A stretch of 7,410 bases of DNA from Oscillospiraceae bacterium (GTDB taxonomy: Bacteria > Bacillota > Clostridia > Oscillospirales > Oscillospiraceae). Position numbers and translations under genes: made by a program. The stretch's first letter is position 1; every line of letters begins with the position of its first letter. This document shows positions 1 through 6,242 of this stretch, piece after piece. The notes under the pieces were generated by a model that was not told where the DNA came from, made no database searches, and saw only the letters and a program-made list of their open reading frames with translations. Location: positions 1 to 7,410 of the forward strand of contig JAFZQQ010000336.1 of the NCBI GenBank assembly GCA_017620315.1, written 5' to 3'.

Positions 1-782
1 CCGCCAGAGACACCAGAGCCATGGAAGCCATCCGCAGCGCCGTGTGGGGCGAGGGCGAGTACTACATCAAGAAGGGCGACACCGTTGTGTTCGTGCTCGA
101 CGATTTTACCACGATCGACTTCAAGGGCTGGGACGCCTATTGCAAAGGCGAAGGCCCGTTGCCCTCTGACGAGGACGACCTCTATGTGCGCTTTGTCCAT
201 GCGCTCGAGAAGGCCGAGGCCGACCCCGAGGTCAAGTATTTTGTCATGGACCTCACGTGCAACGGCGGCGGCAGCCTCGATCTGCTGATCGCCATGACGG
301 ATCAGCTGATCGGCGTGGACAGCACCGGCTTCTATAACCCGCTGACCAAACAGCTCCTGATCCAGAGCTACGCCGTTGACAAGAACCTCGACGGCAAGAT
401 CGACGACGCCGACAAAGCCGTGAAGCACGACAAGCTGACCTACGTCGTGCTGACCAGCGGCCACTGCTTCTCCTGCGGCAATCTCTTCCCCTCCATCATG
501 CACGATAACGGCATACTGCTGATCGGCCACCGCACCGGCGGCGGAAGCTGCGCCGTGCAGGAGATGTGCACGGCCGACGGTTTCAGCTATCAGCTCAGTT
601 CGCACCACGGAAGGCTGGTCAACAGCGCGGGTGAGAACATCGACGTCGGCATCCCGGTGGATGTGGAGCTGTTCAAGCTCAATGAGGACGGCACGGAGGA
701 CTATTCCGCGTTCTACGACATCGACCAGCTCCGCGAGGCGATAGCCGAGTTCTATGAGGGCGCGGAGGAGCCGGCGGCGTAA
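1..782 (+). CDS. S41-family (tail-specific protease-like) peptidase, 5' partial
   Basis: The reading frame is open from the window edge, with no stop before the first ATG at 21, so the gene very probably starts upstream. Numbering from that ATG, the visible 253 residues hold the ClpP/crotonase-type core of S41 peptidases. DLTCNGGG (77-84) fits the glycine-rich oxyanion strand. TSGHCFSCGN (145-154) fits the nucleophile elbow, with Ser151 the likely catalytic serine, and GHRTGGGS (169-176) is the following conserved loop. The catalytic lysine of CtpA-type enzymes is not obvious, so activity and tetrad type are uncertain. Residues 120-131 (DKNLDGKIDDAD) match a DxNxDGxIxxxD EF-hand/dockerin-like calcium loop inserted between the two motifs. 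The expected role is a serine peptidase acting outside the membrane, but the N-terminal region that would show a signal peptide or PDZ domain lies outside the window. The stop is 61 bases before the phosphodiesterase gene, with no terminator visible, so they may be co-transcribed. Confidence 0.8.
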   Translation, partial: ARDTRAMEAIRSAVWGEGEYYIKKGDTVVFVLDDFTTIDFKGWDAYCKGEGPLPSDEDDLYVRFVHALEKAEADPEVKYFVMDLTCNGGGSLDLLIAMTDQLIGVDSTGFYNPLTKQLLIQSYAVDKNLDGKIDDADKAVKHDKLTYVVLTSGHCFSCGNLFPSIMHDNGILLIGHRTGGGSCAVQEMCTADGFSYQLSSHHGRLVNSAGENIDVGIPVDVELFKLNEDGTEDYSAFYDIDQLREAIAEFYEGAEEPAA

Positions 783-827
783 ACGGAACAGCGAAACCGG
801 CAAAGCAAGCTGCGATCCGATTGCTTC

Positions 828-836
828 GGAAGGGGG
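828..836 (+). promoter_or_regulatory. Ribosome binding site fixing the EAL gene start at 844
   Basis: The purine run GGAAGGGGG sits 7 bases before ATG 844. The frame is also open from ATG 754 inside the S41 gene, but that would add 30 mostly Arg/Ser/Lys residues that are an out-of-frame reading of the S41 3' end, and it has no comparable site. Start 844 gives a protein beginning directly before its first membrane helix. Confidence 0.75.
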
Positions 837-843
837 TGCCTTT

Positions 844-2733
844 ATGTGGAACTACAGCTACAGCATGGCTGACGGAATGATTTTGATCATCCTGATGGCT
901 CACTATTTTTCCACGCCGCGCGTCAACTCTCAGGTCAACCGCACATTTATCCAGCTTTTGAATCTGCATCTTGGCACGCTGGTGATGGACATTTTAGCCA
1001 CGCGCGCGGATGAGAGCTTTGACATACTTCCGGCCTATTGGCTCTGGATCTTGAACATGGCGTTCTTTGTGCTGTATATTGCGCGTATTTACTGGTTTTT
1101 CCGCATGACGTGCAGTATCCTGCACATTGACCGGCGCCGGGACAAACGGGGAGAACTGCTGTTCGGCTCGGTTTTTGCCCTGTCGGAGCTCTTTGCGCTT
1201 TCCAGCTTTTTTACCGGAGCGGTCTTTCGCATCACCGACAGCGGCTATACGCGCGGACCGGCCTACAACGTTCTCTATGTCTGCTGGGCGTTCTATCTGC
1301 TTTGCGGCTTGGTGCTGCTGTTCCGCCACGGCAAGGCTCTGCGTCGATATGAGTTTTTCAGCGTTCTGGGCGTTTACCTGATACTGATTGCGGGCAATGT
1401 CGCACGCTTCCTGCTCCCGCGGTATCTGATCATGAGCATTTTCTGCCTGATGGCGATCCTTATCATCTATCTCGTCTTTGAGGATCCCGAGCGATATCTC
1501 ACCTCCCGGCACACAGCCTTTAACATGACCGCTTTGCGGGAGGAGATGGGCGACATTGTCAGCAAGGGGCGGTCGTTCCACATTCTGGCCTTTGTGATCC
1601 AGGATTACGTCGATACCCGCGGGATCTACGGGGGCGCGCAGATGGACCGCGGCGTCGACCTGATCGCGCGGCATCTCACGGTGAATTATCCGGGCTATGA
1701 GGTGTTCTATCTGAGAAACGGCTGCTTTGCCATGCTCGGGCCGAACAACAGACTGTGGGAGACGATACTCCAGCAGATCGTCGAACGCTTCCAGCACCCC
1801 TGGGTAGCGGACGACGCGGAGCTGTATCTGGCGGTGGCCTTCGCGTCCATCGATTCGGATATGGGGCTCACCTCTTCGGACAAGATCGTCAACAGTCTGG
1901 TCAGCGCGCTCAACCGCGCCTCGCAGGCGGTGGACAACCGGATCGAGCTGGACGATATCAGGGAGCTGGAGCGTGAGACCGAGGTCAAGCGCGCGCTTGA
2001 CCACACGCTGGAGCAAAACAAGCTTGAGGTCTTTCTCCAGCCCATGTTCGACAGCCGCACCCGCCAGCCGGTCGCCGCCGAGGCCCTCGCCCGCATCCGC
2101 GACGCCTCGGGAAAGCTTATCTCGCCGAGCGTATTTGTCCCGATCGCAGAGCGAAGCGGTAAGATCAATATACTCGGCGAGCAGGTGCTGCAAAAGACGT
2201 GCCGGTTTATCAAGGAACACGCTTTGGAAACCATGGGGCTTTCCTGGATCAACGTCAACCTGTCTCCGATTCAGTGCATGAAGCGCGATCTGAGCGAGCG
2301 TTTCCTCGTGATACTCGCGGAATGCGGCATTTCGCCCGAGCTGATCCGCCTGGAGATCACCGAGCAGGCTGTGGTGGACATTCCGCTTCTGGAAAGCCAC
2401 ATCGAGACGCTCCGCCTGAGCGGCTTCAACTTCTCGCTCGACGATTACGGCAGCGGATACTCCAACCTCGGCCGCGTCAGACAATACCCCTTTGTTAACA
2501 TCAAGCTGGATATGGAGGTGGTCTGGGACTATTTCCACGACCAGAACCAGCTGCTCCCCAGCATGGTCAAGGCGTTCAAGGAGATGGGCTACAACGTCAC
2601 CGCGGAGGGGATAGAATCAGAGGAGATGGCGGACGCTCTTGCCGCCATAGGCTGCGATTATCTGCAGGGCTTCTACTTTTCAAAGCCCCTGCCCATCGAC
2701 GAGTTCGTCAAAAAGTACGCACATCGGGATTAG
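844..2733 (+). CDS. Seven-TM, degenerate-GGDEF, EAL cyclic-di-GMP phosphodiesterase
   Basis: This 629-residue membrane protein should hydrolyse cyclic-di-GMP to linear pGpG at the inner face of the membrane. Hydrophobic segments at about 9-23, 35-53, 64-88, 104-122, 140-160, 170-190 and 195-213 suggest seven helices. An EDPERYL linker (213-219) leads into a GGDEF-like fold (about 222-360), where the signature position reads RNGCF (291-295), so it should not make c-di-GMP and may be a binding or regulatory module. The EAL domain (about 383-625) keeps every expected catalytic or metal residue: Glu413 of EAL, Asn472 in NVNLSP, Glu504 in LEITE, Asp533-Asp534 in DDYGSG, Lys554 in IKLD, Glu588 and Glu591 in AEGIE, and Gln608 in LQGF. 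An active phosphodiesterase is therefore expected from the family. The signal sensed by the membrane part is unknown. The annotated start is 844, not 754. The gene may be co-transcribed with the S41 gene before it. Confidence 0.92.
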   Translation: MWNYSYSMADGMILIILMAHYFSTPRVNSQVNRTFIQLLNLHLGTLVMDILATRADESFDILPAYWLWILNMAFFVLYIARIYWFFRMTCSILHIDRRRDKRGELLFGSVFALSELFALSSFFTGAVFRITDSGYTRGPAYNVLYVCWAFYLLCGLVLLFRHGKALRRYEFFSVLGVYLILIAGNVARFLLPRYLIMSIFCLMAILIIYLVFEDPERYLTSRHTAFNMTALREEMGDIVSKGRSFHILAFVIQDYVDTRGIYGGAQMDRGVDLIARHLTVNYPGYEVFYLRNGCFAMLGPNNRLWETILQQIVERFQHPWVADDAELYLAVAFASIDSDMGLTSSDKIVNSLVSALNRASQAVDNRIELDDIRELERETEVKRALDHTLEQNKLEVFLQPMFDSRTRQPVAAEALARIRDASGKLISPSVFVPIAERSGKINILGEQVLQKTCRFIKEHALETMGLSWINVNLSPIQCMKRDLSERFLVILAECGISPELIRLEITEQAVVDIPLLESHIETLRLSGFNFSLDDYGSGYSNLGRVRQYPFVNIKLDMEVVWDYFHDQNQLLPSMVKAFKEMGYNVTAEGIESEEMADALAAIGCDYLQGFYFSKPLPIDEFVKKYAHRD

Positions 2734-2742
2734 CAGACACAT

Positions 2743-2775
2743 CGGCGCCCCGGACTTGGCAAGCCCGGGGCGCCG
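2743..2775 (+). terminator. GC-rich hairpin after the EAL gene, terminator-like
   Basis: An 11-bp perfect inverted repeat has arms CGGCGCCCCGG (2743-2753) and CCGGGGCGCCG (2765-2775) around an 11-base loop, 10 bases after the EAL stop codon. It is strong enough to act in termination, but no T-run follows (TGCTATACTG comes next), so it is not a textbook intrinsic terminator. Its loop carries the -35 element of the next gene's promoter. Confidence 0.55.
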
Positions 2776-2784
2776 TGCTATACT
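2756..2784 (+). promoter_or_regulatory. Sigma-A-type promoter for the HD-PPTase operon
   Basis: TTGGCA (2756-2761) and TATACT (2779-2784) are separated by exactly 17 bases, and TG at 2776-2777 forms an extended -10 element. Transcription would begin near 2791, about 25 bases before the ATG at 2816, with the Shine-Dalgarno AAGGAG at 2802-2807 in between. The -35 box lies in the loop and the spacer covers the right arm of the hairpin at 2743-2775. Confidence 0.75.
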
Positions 2785-2815
2785 GAAAACACAAAAGATT
2801 TAAGGAGCGGCGGCT

Positions 2816-3244
2816 ATGATCTACACACCCAAAACGAAGCAGGCAATGCGCCTTTGCTATGAGGCGCATCAGGGTCAGACGGACAAAAGCGGCATACCGT
2901 ATGTGTTCCACCCGATACACGTCGCCGAGCAGATGACCGATGAGCCGACCACGATCGTCGCTCTGCTGCACGATGTGATCGAGGATACGCACTATACGCT
3001 GGAAGACCTTGCGGAGATGGGGTTTGACCGACAGGTTCTGGACGCGCTTGCGCTTATGACGCACAGGAAGGACGTGCCGTATCTCGAATATGTCGCAAGG
3101 CTCAGGGACAATCCGATCGCTCGAACGGTCAAGCTGGCGGATCTCCGGCACAACAGCGACGTCAGCCGTCTTGAAGCCGTGGACGAAAAAACAAAAAGCC
3201 GCCTGGAAAAGTACAAAGCGGCAATAGAGCTTTTGGAAGCATGA
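2816..3244 (+). CDS. Small RelA/SpoT-type HD-domain phosphohydrolase
   Basis: This 142-residue stand-alone HD protein resembles the hydrolase half of RelA/SpoT and the small alarmone hydrolases. Visible signatures are AHQGQTDKSGIPYVFHP (17-33, with His32), LLHDVIEDT (50-58, with His52-Asp53 and the Glu56-Asp57 pair associated with pyrophosphohydrolase activity in SpoT), and KLADLRHN (106-113, with Asp109 and Asn113). All metal and catalytic positions expected for the hydrolase are present, and there is no synthetase domain. The likely reaction is Mn-dependent removal of a 3'-pyrophosphate from (p)ppGpp, but members of this fold also act on other nucleotides, so the substrate is inferred. The start is supported by AAGGAG 8 bases upstream and a strong promoter. 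Its stop overlaps the phosphopantetheinyl transferase start (ATGA), indicating one operon with translational coupling. Confidence 0.88.
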   Translation: MIYTPKTKQAMRLCYEAHQGQTDKSGIPYVFHPIHVAEQMTDEPTTIVALLHDVIEDTHYTLEDLAEMGFDRQVLDALALMTHRKDVPYLEYVARLRDNPIARTVKLADLRHNSDVSRLEAVDEKTKSRLEKYKAAIELLEA

Positions 3245-3915
3245 TGAAAAGAGACGATGGCGACATGGGTGAAGACGCAGGGCATGTGAGCGGGGTGAGC
3301 GATACCCGCGTCGTTATTTATGCCATAAACGCAGATACCGTCCGCCGCACGGATCAGGCTCCGCTGCGGGCGGCGATGCCGAAACGTATGGCAAAGGCGC
3401 AGCGCTTTCGATTCGAGAAGGATCGTCTGCTCTGCATCGGAGCGGGTATCCTGATGCGGGAGATCGTGGGGATCCGGGACGAATCCGAGCTGAGAGAGGA
3501 CAGTTTCGGAAAGCTGTCCGCGCCGGGGTACCCCGAATTCAACCTGTCACACAGCGGAGAGTGGTGCGTTCTGGCGATGGCGCGCGACGAGATAGGCATT
3601 GACATAGAGAGGACAGACCCCGCGCACCTTTCTGTCGCGCCGAGGGTCTTCACGGACGCGGAGCTTTCGTGGATGAACGAGTCTCCCGCGGAGCGCTTCT
3701 GCCAGCTTTGGACGTGGAAGGAAAGCGCGATCAAGGCCGTGGGAGCGGGGCTTTCTATAGACATGCGCAGTTTTGAGGCGCTGCCGTTTATCCACGGCGG
3801 GCCGATATGTCTCGAGGGCCGGTCGCTGTATGCGGGGACATACGCTCCGAGCGGCTATCGATGCAGCGTGTGCGTCTCCCATCCCGTGACGTGTGTGGAA
3901 TGGGTCGAGCTTTAA
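3241..3915 (+). CDS. Sfp-type 4'-phosphopantetheinyl transferase
   Basis: This 224-residue protein, the usual length for Sfp-type enzymes, transfers 4'-phosphopantetheine from CoA to a serine of acyl- or peptidyl-carrier proteins in the cytoplasm. It shows PEFNLSHSG (98-106), the Mg-binding GIDIE (119-123, with Asp121 and Glu123) and WTWKESAIK (157-165, with Lys160, Glu161 and Lys165), in the family order and spacing. The first ATG (3241) overlaps the HD gene stop. ATG 3244, ATG 3265 and GTG 3295 are in-frame alternatives, and residues 1-20 look unlike the conserved core, so the true N-terminus may be shorter. No carrier protein, polyketide or peptide synthetase is visible nearby, so the target is unknown. 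It could serve fatty-acid ACP or a cluster elsewhere. Confidence 0.9.
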   Translation: MMKRDDGDMGEDAGHVSGVSDTRVVIYAINADTVRRTDQAPLRAAMPKRMAKAQRFRFEKDRLLCIGAGILMREIVGIRDESELREDSFGKLSAPGYPEFNLSHSGEWCVLAMARDEIGIDIERTDPAHLSVAPRVFTDAELSWMNESPAERFCQLWTWKESAIKAVGAGLSIDMRSFEALPFIHGGPICLEGRSLYAGTYAPSGYRCSVCVSHPVTCVEWVEL

Positions 3916-3963
3916 CGGCTCTGTATTGGGGCCGAGTCATGCATAAGTTGTCCGGCTATCCCC

Positions 3964-3992
3964 TTGCCGAGCGCATTCATCTGTGTTATAAT
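3964..3992 (+). promoter_or_regulatory. Sigma-A-type promoter for the SLH protein gene
   Basis: TTGCCG (3964-3969) and a perfect TATAAT (3987-3992) are 17 bases apart, and TG at 3984-3985 gives an extended -10. The predicted start, about 3999, leaves a leader of roughly 50 bases with AGAGGAGG (4033-4040) 8 bases before ATG 4049. I saw no convincing riboswitch fold in this short leader. Confidence 0.7.
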
Positions 3993-4048
3993 CATCGGTG
4001 CGAGCACGCACCGCCCGCAAACAATCATAAACAGAGGAGGACAACGCA

Positions 4049-5155
4049 ATGAAAAAATCCCGGTATTCTCTGCTCCTTGCACTGCTTTTCATGTTTTCAC
4101 TGCTGCCCCTGTCCGCTGTTGCGGCGACCGCACCGACAGAAACTGACCTGAAAACGGCGCCGAGCATCTCAAAATTGGAGATCCATGACGATGGCGCCGG
4201 CTGTGTATGGCTGGAGGTCACAGTACAGACACCCGCAAATGTTCGCAATGCCGTCGACTATTATGAAAATCACGAGCTGGGCTACAATCAGGCGGGATAT
4301 ATCAGCGGAATAGAGCTTCAATTCTCCATTGACGGCGGGGAGTGGTGCGAAAGCGGGCTCAACTATTCGCCGAATTATGAACAGGACGACGACACATGGA
4401 GCGGCATTTTTGAAACAAGCTACTTGGACGAGCTTCACGTCGAATCCGAGGTAAAAGCCCACGCCAGATATTATGGCGCGGACGCGGATGGAGAACCGCG
4501 CAGCAGCGACTGGTCCAATATGCTCACGCTCAACGAAAAGGCGGATTTCACCGCCCATGACTGGGCAAAGGCAGAGCTGGCCGAGGCCGCCGCGCTGGGG
4601 CTTATTCCCGACTGTCTCATGGACGCCGACCTTACCCAGCCCATCACGCGCGCGGAATTCGCCGCGGTGAGCGTCAAGGTCTACGAATCGCTGACCGGAA
4701 AGAAGGCGGCGCCCGTCTCCGTGAATCCGTTCACCGACACAAAAGATCCCGAGGTGCTCAAGGCCTATAACGTGGGCGTGACGAACGGGATCAGCGCCAC
4801 GACCTTCGAGCCGGACACACTGCTCAATCGCGAGCAGGCGGCGACGATGCTGACGCGCGTGTATAAGAAGGTGGCGATAGACGGCGGGACGCTGGAGACG
4901 GACGGAAGCTTCGCCGCGCAGTTCAAGGCGATGTTCACGCAGCCCGCCGCGTTCGCGGACGACGCGAACATCTCCGCCTGGGCGAAGGACAGCGTGTACT
5001 TCATGAACGCGAACGGCATCATAAACGGCATAGGCAACAACATGTTCGCGCCGCGCGCGGCAACGCCGGCGGAACAGGCTGCGGGCTACGCGCAGGCGAC
5101 GCGCGAGGCTGCGCTGCTGATGGCAACGCGTATGGTAAAGAATCTCGGAAAGTGA
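4049..5155 (+). CDS. Secreted S-layer-homology (SLH) protein with novel ectodomain
   Basis: This 368-residue exported protein is probably held on the cell wall by SLH modules, which in the family bind pyruvylated secondary wall polymers. It has a classical signal peptide (KKSR, hydrophobic core 8-22, likely cleavage after the AVA/AVAA at 23-26). Residues 35-165 form an acidic, aromatic-rich, beta-strand-like region that I do not recognise; it could be Fn3-like. Three SLH modules follow at about 170-216, 227-274 and 302-352. Their signature turns are ITRAE (199-203), LNREQ (259-263) and a variant ATPAEQ (338-343) in place of the usual TRE in the third. No enzyme motif is seen. G+C is clearly higher in the SLH-coding part (after about 4560) than in the ectodomain part, suggesting a mosaic gene. 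It has its own promoter and a strong Shine-Dalgarno site, and no terminator is visible before the methyltransferase. Confidence 0.88.
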   Translation: MKKSRYSLLLALLFMFSLLPLSAVAATAPTETDLKTAPSISKLEIHDDGAGCVWLEVTVQTPANVRNAVDYYENHELGYNQAGYISGIELQFSIDGGEWCESGLNYSPNYEQDDDTWSGIFETSYLDELHVESEVKAHARYYGADADGEPRSSDWSNMLTLNEKADFTAHDWAKAELAEAAALGLIPDCLMDADLTQPITRAEFAAVSVKVYESLTGKKAAPVSVNPFTDTKDPEVLKAYNVGVTNGISATTFEPDTLLNREQAATMLTRVYKKVAIDGGTLETDGSFAAQFKAMFTQPAAFADDANISAWAKDSVYFMNANGIINGIGNNMFAPRAATPAEQAAGYAQATREAALLMATRMVKNLGK

Positions 5156-5165
5156 TGAATCTTAT

Positions 5166-5792
5166 ATGAGTGCAGAATCAAATATGAAGCAAGTGAAAGG
5201 AACCGCGGATTTCTATAACAAAACAGCAGCCGATTGGGCCGAAAAGGGATACGACGGCGGGCCCGGTGTTCCTTGCCTGTTAGACTTTATCAAGGAATAT
5301 GAACCTGGCAGCAGATTTCTGGATCTTTGTTGTGGCGCGGGTTATGAAACACAGCGCATCCATGCCTGCGGGTATGAGGTAGTTGGGATAGACTTCAGTG
5401 AAGAAAGCCTGCGGATCGCGCGAGAAAAGAATCCTGCCATTACTTTTTATAACGACAACCTGCTGAATGACTACTCCTATATTGGAAAAGTTGACGGCAT
5501 CATAATCATTGCCGGGCTCGTCCATATCGAGACAGAGAATTTACGGACTGCCTTTCTACAGATGCACTCTGTTCTGAACGAGAACGGACGTCTTTTCATC
5601 ACGGTGAGGGATGGCGTTGGGAAAATCCCGGAGCGAAGCGTCACAACGATCGATGGCGAGGACTATGACAGAAATTTCATTGCCCATACGTTGAATGAGC
5701 TGATTAAGGAATCCGACGGTCTTTTCACATTTGAGCAAGAAGTCGGTTTCGATGGGACAGTCTGGCGCAACTACATCTTTAAGTGCAGGTAA
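5166..5792 (+). CDS. Class I SAM-dependent methyltransferase, substrate unknown
   Basis: This 208-residue cytoplasmic protein has a Rossmann methyltransferase fold. Motif I is FLDLCCGAGY (51-60). The acidic residue after strand 2 that binds the SAM ribose is Asp76 in VGIDFSEES (73-81). DNLLND (97-102) fits the adenine-contact loop and VDGIIIIAGLVHIE (109-122) fits motif IV. GRLFITVRDG (141-150) is the post-motif strand. Nothing in the sequence fixes the substrate, and small molecules or tRNA are both possible. The start at 5166 is 10 bases after the SLH stop, with only a distant GGAAAG (5147-5152); ATG 5184 is an alternative. No separate promoter is visible, so expression may depend on read-through from the SLH unit. 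Base composition falls compared with the genes to the left, which hints at separate origin. Confidence 0.88.
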   Translation: MSAESNMKQVKGTADFYNKTAADWAEKGYDGGPGVPCLLDFIKEYEPGSRFLDLCCGAGYETQRIHACGYEVVGIDFSEESLRIAREKNPAITFYNDNLLNDYSYIGKVDGIIIIAGLVHIETENLRTAFLQMHSVLNENGRLFITVRDGVGKIPERSVTTIDGEDYDRNFIAHTLNELIKESDGLFTFEQEVGFDGTVWRNYIFKCR

Positions 5793-5854
5793 CGCTGTAA
5801 AAACAGAATGCCTCCACCCTGTCCGCATCAAATCATTATCAAGCATGATAACAA

Positions 5855-5888
5855 ACACCGCAGACACTCCGAAGAATGTCTGCGGTGT
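5855..5888. repeat. 12-bp perfect inverted repeat, possible terminator
   Basis: The arms ACACCGCAGACA (5855-5866) and TGTCTGCGGTGT (5877-5888) flank a 10-base loop, 62 bases after the methyltransferase stop. On the plus strand the hairpin is followed by AAAGCG rather than a T-run. On the minus strand it is followed by TTGTTATC. It may therefore stop transcription in either direction, weakly, or be a protein-binding palindrome. Confidence 0.55.
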
Positions 5889-6034
5889 AAAGCGTTTGTA
5901 GCCTGACCCGCAAGCCGTAGGCTGTCATTCAAACTCGACAGGACTTAACTGATTCCGTTTGGGAAATATTGTTCGTCCTGTTTGTAGTTCCTTTGATTAT
6001 TTGATATATCCATTTTATCCAGCCTATCACCTCT

Positions 6035-6069
6035 TCTGTTATCATTTTGTTATCAGCGTTGATAACAGA
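6035..6069. repeat. Nested inverted repeats built on GTTATC/GATAAC
   Basis: TCTGTTATC (6035-6043) pairs with GATAACAGA (6061-6069), and inside it GTTATCA (6049-6055) pairs with TGATAAC (6060-6066) around a 4-base loop. The two left arms compete for the same right arm, giving two mutually exclusive hairpins. A further GATAAC lies at 5847-5852 in the smaller palindrome TTATC/GATAA (5836-5851). This could be an operator for a dimeric regulator or a recombinase site; no cognate protein is visible. Confidence 0.5.
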
Positions 6070-6105
6070 GGTGGGGAACTGCTGTAGACATGTGTTGTAC
6101 TATTT

Positions 6106-6153
6106 GGCAAAAACGGCAGGGTTTCTCGCCACCGTTGCCTTTCTTTATTTATA
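6106..6153 (+). terminator. Rho-independent terminator-like hairpin with T-rich tail
   Basis: GGCAAAAACGG (6106-6116) can pair with CCGTTGCC (6132-6139), leaving a small A bulge, and is followed directly by TTTCTTTATTTAT. This is a reasonable plus-strand terminator that would insulate the 6243/6478 unit from anything upstream. The bulge and long loop lower confidence. Confidence 0.45.
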
Positions 6154-6180
6154 TTATACTGAAAAAACAGTATTTTACAA
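6153..6180 (-). promoter_or_regulatory. Possible leftward promoter in the AT-rich region
   Basis: On the minus strand TTGTAA (6180-6175) and a perfect TATAAT (6158-6153) are 16 bases apart. A transcript would run left through the 6106-6139 hairpin and the GTTATC repeats, where only tiny open frames exist. AT-rich DNA makes such matches common, so this is tentative. Confidence 0.22.
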
Positions 6181-6183
6181 GTC

Positions 6184-6212
6184 TTGTTTTTCGGCATTCT
6201 CTTTCATATACT
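6184..6212 (+). promoter_or_regulatory. Probable promoter of the pseudogene-Nudix unit
   Basis: TTGTTT (6184-6189) and TATACT (6207-6212) are 17 bases apart. The predicted start, near 6219, precedes a Shine-Dalgarno-like AGGGAAAG (6226-6233) that lies 9 bases before ATG 6243. The -35 is poor but the arrangement is coherent. Confidence 0.45.
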
Positions 6213-6242
6213 AAAGGCACTTTTCAGGGAAAGCGGTTCTTT

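Larger units (their letters stand above)
5793..6242. other. AT-rich intergenic region with hairpins and GTTATC repeats
   Basis: These 450 bases hold no convincing gene. They contain a 12-bp inverted repeat (5855-5888), a weaker pair ACAGGAC/GTCCTGT (5938-5944 and 5975-5981), four GTTATC/GATAAC words in three clusters, a terminator-like hairpin (6106-6139), an A6-loop hairpin ATACTG/CAGTAT (6156-6173) and a promoter (6184-6212). On the minus strand there are two tiny open frames (38 codons from 6045 down to 5929, and 22 codons from 6013 down to 5945) with no good ribosome site for the longer one. The dense palindromes without genes suggest a regulatory or recombination remnant, but I cannot name an element. 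Confidence 0.6.

Noticed and set aside
754..843. 30-residue upstream extension of the EAL protein from ATG 754
   Set aside because: It overlaps the S41 3' end, gives an Arg/Ser-rich low-information peptide and lacks a ribosome site as good as the one before 844.
994..2538. 514-codon open frame on the minus strand
   Set aside because: It is the exact antisense of the EAL gene, whose catalytic motifs are all in place. GC-rich codon use produces long antisense frames; the translation shows no domain.
3807..4052. 81-codon plus-strand frame spanning the PPTase end and the SLH promoter
   Set aside because: It is out of frame with the PPTase and crosses the promoter and Shine-Dalgarno site of the next gene; its protein has no recognisable character.
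5929..6045. 38-codon minus-strand frame (and a 22-codon one at 5945-6013)
   Set aside because: Both are short, recognised by nothing I know, and the longer has no Shine-Dalgarno site. They may be remnants but cannot be supported as genes.
5793..6242. Search for tRNA, CRISPR repeats, transposase ends or an integrase in the gene-free stretch
   Set aside because: No cloverleaf, no regularly spaced direct repeats, and no recombinase coding sequence could be made out.
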